This document shows, piece by piece, positions 10,627-23,546 of a stretch of 64,000 bases of DNA. The notes beneath the pieces are model-generated. The model saw only the letters and a list, made by a program, of their open reading frames with translations, had not been told where the DNA came from and ran no database searches. The position numbers were made by a program, and so were the translations under genes. The DNA is from Crambe crambe (lineage: Eukaryota; Porifera; Demospongiae; Poecilosclerida; Crambeidae): the NCBI GenBank assembly GCA_963924555.1, contig OZ004593.1, positions 5,638,480 to 5,702,479 of the forward strand, read 5' to 3'. Positions within the stretch are counted from its first letter, which is position 1. Each line of letters begins with the position of its first letter.

Positions 10627-11620
10627 TTATCTTGTGTGTCAATTTTTACAAGTTGGATATTGATAGCTAGCTAGATCTGTAGCTAACAAGACTACTATTA
10701 GCAGCTATCCACACACATACGTACATACACAATACTTGTTCTAATGCTATGATATTTAACTAACAAGATCAGTCATGTCAGTGTTGAATTTGTGTTATGG
10801 TCAAATAGATGAAGACACATCGTATATACTGCTAGTGAGCTAGCTATAATATTATAGCCGGCTGTGCCCATATTTTTTGGTTTTCGGTATTTTCATTCCT
10901 GCAGGCGCTATTCATAGATGTGCTATCTTTTTCGAATTCTCTCCTTTTCCAATATCATTATCCTATGATCAGTTGTCATCACACAGCCCTGCTGGCCACA
11001 GTTGTCTTTTTACTGGTGTAGATTGCTATCTGCAAATGCCATACAAAGTCCAGTCCTGGAGGAACTGGGAAAAGAGGACGGGAGAGGGAGGGGGAGGAGG
11101 AGGTGTACATGAAGAGATGGGTGCATGGGGATGAGGGAAGTGTGGTTGTGATTATTGGTAGTAATAATCCCACGTATATGGAAATTGGAGATGAGGAGAT
11201 ACGATTGAACTAAGTGAGAATAAGGCCTTTCATGGAAAAATAATGTTTTGGACTAGCTATTGATCATTAATTTTGTAAGCTAGCTACTATTCAGTTTCAA
11301 TAGCTGAGCCTAGGCCGCTAGCTCATGTTTAGCTATAATTTTAAGGCTTCTTTTTTATTAGCATAGCTACATGACAGGAAACAGGATTCCCTTGTAATAA
11401 TTAATTTTGCTCCATAAATCTCTCTAGCTCTTTAGCTAGAGCCCCCAGTCACTATCCCTATGGGGATCTAGGAATGGAGGCCCCCTATCACTTTGACCAT
11501 AGATATCTATGCTTTGACACAGGAAACAATCTGCATGTTTTTATTTTTGGGTGTGGCTTATGGTTTATGGCTTATGCGTGTGCTGCAACAAGTATCTGTG
11601 ACGTGCATAACTTCTTCAAG
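10627..11620 (+). other. Spacer after copy 3, nearly identical to the one after copy 5
   Basis: Apart from the tail-B relic the stretch has no gene. From 10627 to about 12060 it is nearly identical to 18054 to about 19480, with only scattered differences in side-by-side reading. This marks a recent tandem duplication. Confidence 0.8.
10905..11213 (+). pseudogene. Tail-B exon relic after copy 3
   Basis: The acceptor tcctgcag precedes a sequence that in phase 1 encodes AIHRCAIFFEFSPFPISLS. The frame is then lost in the membrane segment, where the intact order VIITVITTALLATVV of copy 2 is replaced by a shifted reading. The Glu-rich GGAGG run and the YMEI-type end are still recognisable. The relic is the same in copy 5, so the break predates their duplication. 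Confidence 0.7.
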
Positions 11621-12259
11621 ATGCCAACCGTTCATGAGGTAAGCTAAGTCTACAAGTTAAGATTATTAACTTACTAGGATGTTGGGCTGACATTCTCTAG
11701 CGGAACTAGAAAAGAACTGCATTGGGGGGTGGTTTAGTCAATGTATTGCCATGGACATGGTGCTTAATATTGTGAGTATTTGAGTTAGCTGCCACTTAGT
11801 GAGGTGCAAAGCAAGCACACTCATTTTTTATGTTAGTGGGGAAAAACTGCCATGTTAGGACCAGTTAAACACAGTAGCTAGACTAGCTAGTTGGACTAGC
11901 TGGCATCAGTATCAGTTCTTTTGATCAGATCTGGTAGCTAGCTATAATAGCAAGAAGATATTTGGATTGATCGCTGCTTTAAAATGCTTGCATGGTCAGG
12001 CTCTTACCTGGGGGGCCTGGGATGCCAAATGCTTCACTCTGACTCTGAGAGCTAATACTTTGTTTATCATGTTGTAGCTGATGTGTAGGTACATTATCTG
12101 TGTGTATTTTAATGGTTCAATTTATACATTGTATTAGCATAAGTGGTTTCTTTCTTCTATATACTGAGTCACGTATATAATTGTGGGGGATCTCTCACAA
12201 GAAATAATTATGTGCACTGAAAGAGCTCAATCAAATCTTCATATGGGCCTCACTATTCT

Positions 12260-12310
12260 ATGGAACGGAATGGAACTGAATGGAACGGAACGGAACAGAA
12301 AGGTTCCGGG
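12260..12310 (+). repeat. (GGAAC)n-type short repeat in array spacer
   Basis: Runs of GGAACGGAAC/GGAACAGAAC units occur here and at about 4166-4200 and 24196-24230, always in the same spacer position about 600-700 bp after the MPTVHE exon. Unit number differs between copies. Confidence 0.7.
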
Positions 12311-12873
12311 ACTCCATTCATGGAATAGAATTTTCACTGCGCACGCGTATGTGCATGTGCAGTATGAATTTAAAAGTTTGGGGTCTCTAGGATGGTGAAA
12401 GTGTGTAATGCACTGTCATAGCTGATCTTCTCTTTCTCTCTGAGATAAACAAGTGCCATATTGTCTCAATAATATTATGTACAATAATAATTATATTGAT
12501 ACATAGCTATATATTTATGAATTATTGTATTCTTGGATTCTCATGCTAGGAACCTATCACTCAAATTTCTTTATTTCCTGGTGTTTATAGATATATAGTA
12601 CTGTAGCTTGAAAGGTCTTACAACAGAGATAATGCTCTTTCTGAGGAAAGTTAGATGAGCAGTGCTGCTCTACATCCACTACGTAGATCATAGATCATCA
12701 AGTTGCATGCAAAATGTAGTATTAAAACATTGAAATTGTCGCTCAATATTACCTTCTTGCATGCTTAGAATCTCAAATCTTCAGCATTATTCCGTGGGAG
12801 GGAAACTAGAAACTCTGAAGCAGAGGACCTTTCCAATTCTTGTTGTCCATTATTTGGAGATTCCACTATAATT

Positions 12874-12988
12874 CAAATAAATAAATAAATAAACAAATAA
12901 ATAAATAAACAAACAAATAAATAAATAAATAAATAAATAAATAACAAACAAACAAACAACTAAATAAATAAATAAATAAATAAATAAA
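12874..12988 (+). repeat. (AAAT)n/(CAAA)n microsatellite
   Basis: About 115 bp of AAAT, CAAA and related tetranucleotides lie in intron 1 of copy 4. Confidence 0.85.
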
Positions 12989-14679
12989 TTGCAGTAATCA
13001 TAGTCGAATATTGTGGAATATGGTCTGTGGTCAGTCATTGTTGCCTCGTGTTTGTTTTGTGACTGACTCAATTCTAGTCAGTCTCTGTTGTGCCTATAGG
13101 TGTACTGTACTGGAGATGGCCACAAAATAATAATCTTTCTAGTAAATCAGCTATAATATACATGCACATGGGTTTTAGTGGTTTTTATTATGCTTCACAC
13201 AAGAGACTCAATTTGGATAGAAATATTGCAACTGGGACCAGTCTATTTCCAAGACAAAAGAATTATAGATCACATTGCAGGCCCCGATAGATGTGTCCAT
13301 GCTTAACATTTTTTTAAATACGTTAGGTATTATACAAGTTCAGAGCAGCACTCATTTTGAGTATCTTTCTTCCTCTTATCTCATCTCAAGGTAGAGCTAA
13401 TACAGTACTAACAGGACCATACAAATTCCTTCTCAGTGGCCAGTTACAAGATTACTGTAATTCCCTCCTATTCCACAGTCTATCCTGAACGCTACACATT
13501 TACCAAAATGGATCATCTCCTACTGGAAACTGTTCTAATGTTAGTATGGATGACACAATGACAACATGTCTACAACCAACCTCCAGTGTTCTGTTTGATG
13601 GGCGTGTCCCCACACTCACTGGACTAGATGGTGACATGTGGGCAAGTCAACTACTCACTATAAACACAACACAATCCTTGACTAATGTCATCTTTGATTT
13701 CACTGACATACCAGGCTATTTTGGGATAGAGAGAGTTGAGGTGGTGATGTTCAACTGTCCACAGTTGAGGATAGCATCTACTACCATTGTTCTCACAGGG
13801 GCCACAGCTAGAGGTCAGACCTTTAGTTCCCTCACCTCCTGTGAATCTCTTGTGAGAGTGTGTTTACCAGGCCCCATATCTCAACCACTAATTGGTCTAC
13901 AATTCTTCCTTGACAAGGACTCTGACTGGGTGCACCTTGCTGTGGTGACCTTCTATGCCAGAGGTTCCACCTGTCCACCAAATGTAATCCTCAATCCACC
14001 ACCACCAGATACAACACCAAATATGACACTACCTGCTATACCATCAGATTCAGATACAACTTCAGAAAAATCATCACTGGGTACAATACGCTTATTGTAT
14101 ATCTACTCAAATTTCTTTATTGTGCACAAAAGCATGCAGAACAAAAAAGGAATAATAAGGATGATGGCGGCGGGCGCCCACAAATTAACTGAAACATGAC
14201 ATAACATGACATAAGGCCTATGTGATTACAATGACACAGTGTAGATCTTAATGTATTACACACTTGTTATTAGCTATATATGTACCTGCAGATGGTACTG
14301 AAGCAGAGCGTTGTAATATCTGAGAACTGACTGTACTGTTTTCTTATGTTATTTGATTATTTTACGTATTTTTCCTGCTGAGATTTTTAAAATCGGGTCC
14401 ACTTTTTTCCCAGACCTGCTGAGATCTTGGCAGTGAAACTGGATTATTGGGTCCACTTTTTTCCCTTGCCAAAAACGGACCTGTCGAGCTCATGGCAGTG
14501 AAACTGGACCAGGTCCTTCCTTGCCAAAGTGTATGCTTACCCATGAATCATGGGTAAGGTCACCAAACGTGTATATACGGGTCACCAGACCCTCCCGATT
14601 TTTCCGGGGGGTCACGCACGCCAGACTAAACCACTTCAGTGGTTTGTATTGGAGGGTCTGATTACTCAATCACTCCTGT

Positions 14680-14950
14680 AGCACAACGGGCCAGCTGGCC
14701 TGTTGCACAATGGGTCAGTTGCCCTGTTGCACAATGGGTCTGTTGCACAATGGGTCGCTACCCTGTAGTCTCGCGAGCCAGAACAGTCGGCTAGCTGCCT
14801 GTCACTTCAATCACATCTGCCCTGTTGGGTAACGGACTTCAGCTGCCCTGTTGTGCAATGGGTCAGCTGCCCTGTTGTGCAATGGGTCAGTTGCCCTGTT
14901 GTACGATAGTAGTTGTCCTGTTAGTCAACGGTCAGCACACTACTATTTAG
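14680..14950 (+). repeat. Minisatellite with CTGTTGCACAATGGGTCAG-type units
   Basis: Degenerate units of about 20-25 bp contain TGCCCTGTTG and AATGGGTCAG. An inverted version occurs at about 37690-37850, and a short remnant lies near 44995. Confidence 0.75.
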
Positions 14951-15623
14951 TCAGCTATCCTGCTGGGTGGCAGGTCTTCAGTCTAACAGAGAGTCTAACA
15001 GAGAGAATGCACTAGTAGCTAACTATAGCTAATTAGCAAAAACTGCCACAAGTTCATGATCACTAAAGTAATAATAGTAGCTATTTTTCTACTGCTAATT
15101 CGATAGATATTGACTCAATTCTTGCCATCACCTGAACCATGACCTACAATATAAGCCTGTATGATTTAAAGATATTTAATTTACCTCAGGCATCAATATA
15201 CATCCATGGCATAATCAAACCTATAGTCTTTTAACTTCTTTAGCCATCTCATGAACTTTGTTAATAATTTTTATCACCTACAGAAGAATATAGCTAGCTT
15301 CCTTTAAGTTAGCTGTATCTGCTTATAGCTTGTACATTAATTTGCTTCACAGTCATACCTTTGGGGTCAGATTATAATAGCTAGCTGCGTACGTATTACC
15401 CTTGCATACGTCTTCTTGTAACCAGCATGAAGACTGTCAATTCCATGCATGAATTTGTTAAAGAATGGACTACTTTTCTCTTGTAGTTCGGTCACTCTCA
15501 TTCTAAAGTGTATTCTAAAGATGTATATTAAGAAATAATGGCTGAATCAACTGCAACTTTGCCTTACCTTTTTACTCTCACCACTAAGATGTCTGAGATC
15601 TCCGTGTGGAACATATACATAGA

Positions 15624-15654
15624 CAGGGGCAGAAACACCACAACAAAAGTGTGT

Positions 15655-15685
<31 letters not shown>

Positions 15686-15737
15686 GGACTGGTGGCACAT
15701 ACCACCACAATGTACTAATAATAATGGGGCTAGAGCC

Positions 15738-15774
<37 letters not shown>

Positions 15775-15790
15775 AGTATCTCTGCCACTG
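15624..15790 (+). mobile_element. hAT-like MITE with 5-bp ATAGA duplication
   Basis: Its ends, CAGGGGCAGAAAC and the inverse of GTATCTCTGCCACTG, are imperfect inverted repeats. ATAGA flanks it at 15619-15623 and 15791-15795. The interior is a GT run followed by G and C homopolymers. Related copies lie at 20365-20471 and 45719-45891 in the same relative position, so the insertion predates those duplications. Confidence 0.7.
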
Positions 15791-15934
15791 ATAGACTATT
15801 TCTCTATACATAGACATTTTTCTGAGAGACTTTTTTGAAGAATGGTCACAGGTGTGATTGTTAAAGGAAGTATGCACTGAGTTCACACTGACATTATAAT
15901 TGGATTGTTATGTTGTTGATTATAATTATTATAG

Positions 15935-18053
15935 GGATACATGTTCAAGAGTGTACTCTTCTTGCTTCTTCCTCTCGTCTCATCTCAAGGTATGTCACTG
16001 TGTGAGCACATACTTATTTCCCCAGGCTGAGTCCTTTACCTGGACTTGCTGGTGACTTCACTAGTCTGGCTTGAGTCCAGCCTTGGTCAGGCTTCACTGT
16101 AAAATTTGATGAAATTTTAGTGGAAATGGATGACTGGTGTGTGCAGTCATGTGATTATCATGTGATTATCATGATGATTGTCATGATGATTAGGCTTAGC
16201 ACACATAGTGTGGTGAGTAGTGTTACCAGGTCCCATGTAATAGGTACTTGGTTTACTTATTCCACACTGGGGAGCTGGTGGCTGAAGAGTTAACCCTAAC
16301 ATTGTATGCATACTGTATAGTGGGAAATTTGGAATAAAATTTCGAAGTGTGAATAGGTCTTGGCACATTATGTATGCTATTCTTGTATGCTCTGTTATTA
16401 TGCTCATGTGCAATGTCATTATGCTGCACTGGTATTATTGACCTTTGACCTCAGTAATCTGACCCTGGGTTTGTGATAATTGTGTTCATGGCTTGTGAAT
16501 CAGCTGATACTGAAAGAGCTTTCTTTTTCAATGCTAAAAAGACAGTTTACTGATAAACTGCTCACTGCAAGACTGTAGAATTGAGTGTCATCCTAATTAA
16601 GCATATGCGCTGATTATGCTTGCCTTATACAACAATGTTTGTATGCTCAAAATTATGCCGGCATAATGTGCCAAGGCAAGGCCTAAGTATGAACCATGTT
16701 TTTATGAATCCGTATCATTTCGTGGTGATCATAGAGTTGGCTTGCAAAATTTTCCCAACATTCTGTTTAGTCTATCCTGAACGCTACACATTTCTCACTG
16801 GTACATCAGTGAATGGATCATCTCCTACTGGAAACTGTTCTAGACTGCAGAATGATAGCACAATGACAACCTGTTTTCAATCGCCAAACTCTGGTGTTCT
16901 GTTTGATGGGCGCGTCCCCACACTCACTGGACTAGATGGTGACATGTGGGCAAGTCAACTACTCACTATAAACACTATGCAACCCCAGACTAATGTCATC
17001 TTTGACTTCACTGACACACCAGGCTATGACAGAATAGAGAGAGTTGAGGTGGTGATGTTCAACTGCCCAAAGTGGGGGATAGCATCTACTACCATTTTCC
17101 TCTTAGGGGCCCCTGCTAGAGGTCAGCTCTTCAATTTTTTATATTTAACCTCTGTTAGTTCCCTCACCTCCTGTGAGTCTCTTGTGAGAGTGTGTTTATC
17201 AGCCTTCATTTCTCAGCCACTAATTGGTCTACAATTCACCCTTGACCATGACTCCGACTGGGTGCACCTTGCTGAGGTGACCTTCTATCCCAGAGGTTCC
17301 ACCTGTTCACCAAACATCATCCTAACACCACCACCTACAACATCACCACCAGATACAACACCACCACCAGATACAATGCCACCAACTACAACGTCACCAA
17401 CTACGACTGTGAATAGTAAGTGCATGTGTATGTTAGTGTATGATGGTAGTTGTGGACCTTCACTTTCTGAATCACTAGGGTGAAGCTAGCCTCACTAGTA
17501 CAAAATTTGAGGGATGAAAAAAAAAACTGTGCAGACTGCTTTTATTTTCTACATAGCTGTCTTGCTTGATATATTACACTTCACTTATAATGTTACACTA
17601 GCTATGTAGCTGTATAGCTATGGCTGGTATTTCCTATTCAGTTCGTACGTATGAAGACTGTCACTAGCTCCTAATTAATGATTATCACTTTATACTGTAG
17701 ACTCTGTCCCTACTACAAGTTCCTCCCTGTCTGAAATTAGTCCCTTGACTCCTTCCTGTTCCAACACTCCAGCCATCTTGTCAGCTGTCATTGCAGTCAT
17801 TGTCACAGCTCTACTGGCCACAGTCATCTTTGTGGTGGTGCAGGTTGTCATCTGCAAGTGTCATCCAAAGTTCAGACCTGGAGGGACTGAGACAAGACCC
17901 TCAGCAGGAGGGGAGGGGCAGGAGTATGAGCAGGTCGATGTGGAAGGTGTAGCTGTGAGGGGTGGCAATGATGCTACATACATGGAGGTTGGAGAGCAAG
18001 GAGGTAACACCATTGAACTCAAGGAGAATGAAGCATATGGCACTTACACTTAG
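15935..18053 (+). CDS. Receptor-array copy 5: single-pass membrane protein, tail A (intact)
   Basis: Exons are 15935-15989 (GYMFKSVLFLLLPLVSSQ), 16771-17415 (ectodomain and stalk) and 17701-18053 (membrane segment and tail A). From the ATG at 15941 the frame is 348 residues without interruption. The ectodomain starts VYPERYTFLTG and ends WVHLAEVTFY. The stalk repeats PPDTTPP/PPTT. The tail shows YEQV, YMEV and YGTYT. Donors AAG|gtatgt and AATA|gtaagt and acceptors tttag and ctgtag fit phase-1 introns. No 18-nt start exon is seen between copies 4 and 5; the one at 11621 may be used, or translation may begin at 15941. Role as a surface receptor is inferred from architecture. Confidence 0.75.
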
Positions 18054-19054
18054 TTATCTTGTGTGTCGATTTTTACAAGTTGGATATTGATAGCTAGCTA
18101 GATCTGTAGCTAACAAGACTACTATTAGCAGCTATCCACACACATACGTACATACACAATACTTGTTCTAATGCTATGATATTTAACTAACAAGATCAGT
18201 CATGTCAGTGTTGAATTTTGTGTTATGGTCAAATAGATGAAGACACATCGTATATACTGCTAGTGAGCTAGCTATAATATTATAGCCGGCTGTGTGCCCA
18301 TATTTTTTGGTTTTCGGTATTTTCATTCCTGCAGGCGCTATTCATAGATGTGCTATCTTTTTCGAATTCTCTCCTTTTCCAATATCATTATCCTATGATC
18401 AGTTGTCATCACACAGCCCTGCTGGCCACAGTTGTCTTTTTACTGGTGTAGATTGCTATCTGCAAATGCCATACAAAGTCCAGTCCTGGAGGAACTGGGA
18501 AAAGAGGACGGGAGAGGGAGGGGGAGGAGGAGGTGTACATGAAGAGATGGGTGCATGGGGATGAGGGAAGTGTGGTTGTGATTATTGGTAGTAATAATCC
18601 CACGTATATGGAAATTGGAGATGAGGAGATACGATTGAACTAAGTGAGAATAAGGCCTTTCATGGAAAAATAATGTTTTGGACTAGCTATTGATCATTAA
18701 TTTTTTAAGCTAGCTACCATTCAGTTTCAATAGCTGAGCCTAGGCCACTAGCTCATGTTTAGCTATAATTTTAAGGCTTCTTTTTTATTAGCATAGCTAC
18801 ATGACAGGAAACAGGATTCCCTTGTAACAATTAATTTTGCTCCATAAATCTCTCTAGTTCTTTAGCTAGAGCCCCCAGTCACTATCCCTATGGGGATCTA
18901 GGAATGGAGGCCCCCTATCACTTTGACCATAGATATCTATGCTTTGACACAGGAAACAATCTGCATGTTTTTATTTTTGGGTGTGGCTTATGGTTTATGG
19001 CTTATGCGTGTGCTGCAACAAGTATCTGTGACGTGCATAGCTAACTTCTTCAAG
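18054..19054 (+). other. Spacer after copy 5 (duplicate of the spacer after copy 3)
   Basis: Apart from the tail-B relic nothing coding is seen. It repeats the 10627-11620 block up to the GGGTGTGGC box and the next MPTVHE exon. Confidence 0.7.
18335..18643 (+). pseudogene. Tail-B exon relic after copy 5
   Basis: It is nearly identical to the relic at 10905-11213, including the same loss of frame in the membrane segment and the same GGAGG-rich run. It lies about 280 bp after the tail-A stop. Confidence 0.7.
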
Positions 19055-20395
19055 ATGCCAACCGTTCATGAGGTAAGCTACAAGTCAAGATTATTAACTT
19101 ACTAGGATGTTGGGCTGACATTCTCTAGCGGAACTAGAAAAGCACTGCATTGGGGGGTGGTTTAGTCAATGTATTGCCATGGACATGGTGCTTAATATTG
19201 TGAGTATTTGAGTTAGCTGCCACTTAGTGAGGTGCAAAGCAAGCACACTCATTTTTTTACGTTAGTGGGGAAAAACTGACCAGTTAAACACAGTAGCTAG
19301 ACTAGCTAGTTGGACTAGCTGGCATCAGTATATCAGTTCTTTTGATCAGATCTGGTAGCTATATAGCAAGAAGATATTTGGATTGATCGCTGCTTTAAAA
19401 TGCTTGCATGTTCAGGCTCTTACCTGGGGGGCCTGGGATGCCAAATGCTTCACTCTGACTCTGAGAGCTAATACTTTGTTTATCATGTTTGCTTGATCCC
19501 TTGCTGTGCATGTGCAGCAAGGGTAGTGGTACAGCAACTGGGACCAGTCTGTTGACTACCTTTTCAAGACCAAACGAATTATAGATCACACCCCAGGGCC
19601 CAATAGATTAGTTTGTCATTTTATAGTCTCTTGTTTTCAGTTCACTGTAAAAACAAGAGTATGTACTTTATAACCAAAGGATGTTCCCTGTAAACAGTAT
19701 AGGTATGCAGTTCATACCTTAATTACTATTTACAGAGAGATATGCGAAACACACTTTCATTTTGAAATAGTTATTACTCACTACGTTACACCAAGAATAT
19801 CTGCTACTGCAGACAACAAGAAGATGGGAAGATGGTGTAGTGTGATGGATGTGATCAGTGGTTCCATGAAGAATTCCAAATAACATATCTGATATAGAGT
19901 GGTCTTGTCCTAGCTAGCTACATAAGTTTATGTTTTATAGCATGCAGTTATATACCTTTCTAGGAAAAAATAACTTAACTTCTTTAGCCATCTCGTGAAT
20001 TTTGTTAATAATTTTTATCACCTACAGAAGAATATAGCTAGCTTCCTTTAAGTTAGCTGTATCTGCTTATAGCTTGTACATTAATTTGCTTCACAGTCAT
20101 ACCTTTGGGGTCAGATTATAATAGCTAGCTACATACGTATTACCCTTGCATACGTCTTCTTCTAACCATGAAGACTGTCAATTCCATGCATGAATTTGTT
20201 AAAGAATGGACTACTTTTCTCTTGTAGTTCGGTCACTCTCATTCTAAAGTGTATTCTAAAGATATATATTAAGAAATAATGGCTGAATCAACTGCAACTT
20301 TGCCTTACCTTTTTACTCTCACCACTAAGATGTCTGAGATCTCCGTGTGGAACATATACATAGACAGGGGCAGAAACACCACAACAAAAGTGTGT

Positions 20396-20426
<31 letters not shown>

Positions 20427-22752
20427 GGCTAGAGCCCCCCTGCCCCCCCCCCCCCAGTATCTCTGCCACTGATAGACTATTTCTCTATTACATAGACATT
20501 TTTCTGAGAGACTTTTTTGAAGAATGGTCACAGGTGTGATTGTTAAAGGAAGTATGCACTGAGTTCACACTGACATTATAATTGGATTGCTATGTTGTTG
20601 ATTATAATTATTATAGGGATACATGTTCAAGAGTGTACTCTTTTTGCTTCTTCCTCTTGTCTCATCTCAAGGTATGTCACTGTGTGAGCACATACTTATT
20701 TCCCCAGGCTGAGTCCTTTACCTGGACTTGCTGATGACTTCACTAGTCTTGCTTGAGTCCAGCCTTGGCTTTTACTAGTCAGGCTTCACTGTAAAATTTG
20801 ATGAAATTTTAGTGGAAATAGATGACTGGTGTGTGCAGTCATGTGATTATCATGTGATTATCATGATGATTGTCATGATGATTAGGCTTAGCACACATAG
20901 TGTGGTGAGTAGTGTTACCGGGTCCCATGTAATAGGTACTTGGTTTACTTATTCCACACTTGGGGAGTTGGTGGCTGAAGAGTTAACCCTAACATTGTAT
21001 GCATACTGTATAGTGCGAAATTTGGAATGAAATTTCGAAGTGTGAATAGGTCTTGGCACATTATGTATGCTATTCTTGTATGCTCTGTTATTATGCTCAT
21101 GTGCAATGTCATTATGCTGCACTGGTATTATTGACCTTTGACCTCAGTAATCTGACCCTGGGTTTGTGATAATTGTGTTCATGGCTTATGAATCAGCTGA
21201 TACTGAAAGAGCTTTCTTTTTCAATGCTAAAATGACAGTTTACTGATAAACTGCTCACTGCAAGACTGTAGAATTGAGTGTCATGCTAATTAAGCATAAT
21301 GTGCTGATTAGCTTGCCTTACAACAATGTTTGTATGCTCAAAATTATGCCGGCATAATGTGCCAAGGCAAGGCCTAAATATGAACCATGTTTTTGTGAAT
21401 CCGTATCATTTCGTGGTGATCATAGAGTTGGCTTGCATTCTTTTAAAAAATTTTCTCCCAACATTCTGTTTAGTCTATCCTGAACGCTACACATTTCTCA
21501 CTGGTACATCAGTGAATGGATCATCTCCTACTGGAAACTGTTCTAGACTGCAGAATGATAGCCCAATGACAACCTGTTTCCAACCGCCAAACTCTGGTGT
21601 TCTGTTTGATGGGTGTGTCCCCACACTCACTGGACTAGATGTTGACATGTGAGCAAGTCAACTACTCACTATAAACACAACACAATCCTCGACTTTTGTC
21701 ATCTTTGACTTCACTGATACACCAGGCTATGTTGGGATACAGAGAGTTGAGGTGGTGATGTTCAACTGTCCACAGTTGAGGATAGCATCTACTACCATCC
21801 AACTCAATGGGGCCACTGCTAGAGGTCAACGCTTCAATGTTTTTGATTCAACCTCTATTAGTTCCCTCACCTCCTGTGAGTCTCTTGTGAGAGTGTGTTT
21901 ATCAACCTTCATTTCTCGGCCACTAATTGGTCTACGATTCACCCTTGACCAGGACTCCGACTGGGTGCACCTTGCTATGGTGATCTTCTATCCCAGAGGT
22001 TCCACCTGTTCACCAAACATCATCCTAACACCACCACCTACAACACCACCACCAGATACAATGCCACCACCTACAACATCACCACCAGATACAATGCCAC
22101 CAACTACAACGTCACCAACTAAGTGCATGTGTATGTTAGTGTATGATGGTAGTTGTGGACCTTCACCTTCTGAATCACTAGGGTGAAGCTAGCCTCACTA
22201 GTACAAAATTTGAGGGATGAAAAAACCATGCAGACTGCTTTTATTTTATACATAGCTGTCTTGCTTGATATATTACACTTCACTTATAATGTTACACTAG
22301 CTATGCAGCTGTATAGCTATGGCTGGTATTTCCTATTCAGTTTGTACGTATGAAGACTGTCACTAGCTCCTAATTAATGATTATCACTTTATACTGTAGA
22401 CTCTGTCCCTACTACAAGTTCCTCCCTGTCTGAAATTAGTCCCTCGACTCCTTCCTGTTCCAGCACTCCAGCCATCTTGTCAGCTGTCATTGCAGTCATT
22501 GTCACAGCTCTACTGGCCACAGTCATCTTTGTGGTGGTGCAGGTCGTCATCTGTAAGTGCCATCCAAAGTTCAGACCTCGAGGGACTGAGATGAGAGCCT
22601 CAGCAGGAGGGGAAGGGCAGGAATATGAGCAGGTCGATGTGGAAGGTGTGGATGTGAGGGGTGGCAATGATGCTACGTACATGGAAATTGGAGAGCAAGG
22701 AGGTAACACCATTGAACTCAAGGAGAATGTAGCATATGGCACTTACACTTAG
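19055..22752 (+). pseudogene. Receptor-array copy 6: nonsense codon and lost splice donor
   Basis: Proposed exons are 19055-19072 (MPTVHE), 20617-20671 (leader), 21474 to about 22122 (ectodomain and stalk) and 22400-22752 (tail A). The ectodomain carries TGA at 21650-21652, where sister copies have TGG (DGDMWASQ). The frame continues unchanged after it, so this is one point mutation. The end of the stalk exon has also lost about 15 bp with the gtaagt donor, leaving CCAACTAAGTGCATG. The tail-A exon itself is open and has YEQV, YMEI and YGTYT. Otherwise close to copy 5, so inactivation looks recent. Confidence 0.75.
20365..20471 (+). mobile_element. hAT-like MITE, short version
   Basis: Same family and same position as 15624-15790, with the same ATAGA flanks but a shorter interior of GT, poly-G and poly-C. 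Confidence 0.65.
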
Positions 22753-23546
22753 CTAATTAATAGCTTATCTTGTGTGTACAAGTTGGATATTGATAGCTAC
22801 AGTAGATTTGTAGCTAGCAAGACTATGGCTATGCAAAGAAAGATTTTTGGAATTATAATAAAAAACAAAAAGCAAGAAATAAAACAACAAACAACCATTA
22901 TTAAAGGGGGCCCCATTTACAATGCAGTCCACTGCCATAATATTATGTTTCAATATTATTATAACTAACTAGCTATAATCAATCAGGGGAGGGGGAAGGG
23001 GAGGAGGAGGGGGAGGAGGAGGAGGTGTACATGAAAATGGGTGGGGATGAGGGAGGCGTGGCTATGATTAGTGGTAGTAATAAAGCAAATGATCCCACGT
23101 ATATGGAAATTGGAGATTGAGGGTGTGAATTGCAAGTTGGCTGTCCAATGTATAAAATGCAAAATCTAAAGGAGCTGTGTAAACTTGAGGCTGTGTGCCT
23201 TTTCCTCAATAGCTGCAAGTTTTTATTGCAGTCAATTTACGATCTACATTTGGACAACCAACTTGTAGCTAGCTAATTAGTGCTTTATGCAGGATTCCCT
23301 TGTACCTAGCTATAGCTAACAATTAATTTTGCTCCCTAAATTTCTTTAGCTCTTTAGCTAGGGCCCCGAGTCACTATCCCTATGGGGGTCTAGGAATGGA
23401 GGCCCACTATCCCCATATCGCTTTGACACAGGAAACAATCTGTTTTTATTTTTGGGTGTGGCTTATTGTTTATGGTATAGCTATATTAATACGTGTGCTG
23501 CATGGAAGTTCCAACTAGTATTTGTGACGCGCATAGCTTCTTCAAG
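22753..23546 (+). other. Spacer after copy 6 with tail-B 3' fragment
   Basis: It contains only the last part of a tail-B exon (about 22986-23120). From there to about 25830 it is nearly identical to 2980 to about 5805, which places copies 3 and 7 as duplicates at their 5' ends. The GGGTGTGG box is at 23454. Confidence 0.65.
22986..23120 (+). pseudogene. Tail-B exon fragment
   Basis: It retains the GGAGG-rich run, the YMKM-like stretch and the YMEIGD end seen in copy 2. The membrane segment and acceptor are absent. Confidence 0.65.

Larger units (their letters stand above)
11621..14199 (+). pseudogene. Receptor-array copy 4, broken and without a tail exon
   Basis: The start exon is 11621-11638 (MPTVHE) and leader exon 2 is 13327-13390 (VLYKFRAALILSIFLPLISSQ, 64 nt, phase 0 to 1). 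The ectodomain exon starts at 13479 after ttccacag. About 13 bp are missing near 13505 (TTTACCAAAATGG compared with the usual TTTCTCACTGG stretch), which breaks the frame. From 13546 on the ectodomain is open in another frame up to a Thr-rich segment; a possible donor TGG|gtacaa lies near 14080. No membrane or tail-A exon occurs before copy 5 starts at 15935. Its start exon could instead serve copy 5, which has none closer. Confidence 0.65.
14200..15934 (+). other. Spacer between copies 4 and 5
   Basis: No gene is supported. The stretch holds a repeated block near 14370-14550 (CCTGCTGAGATTTTTAAAA), found again near 44830; a minisatellite at 14680-14950; a block shared with the 5' flanks of copies 6 and 8; and a MITE at 15624-15790. 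Short open frames here read poly-G/poly-C runs and look spurious. Confidence 0.6.

Noticed and set aside
13090-13290. Short open frame between 13090 and 13290
   Set aside because: It crosses spacer sequence that recurs near 56100 with stops and has no recognisable feature.
15538-15813. Open frames with poly-Gly or poly-Pro near 15.6, 20.3 and 45.7 kb
   Set aside because: They read through GT, poly-G and poly-C runs of a MITE and differ in length between copies.
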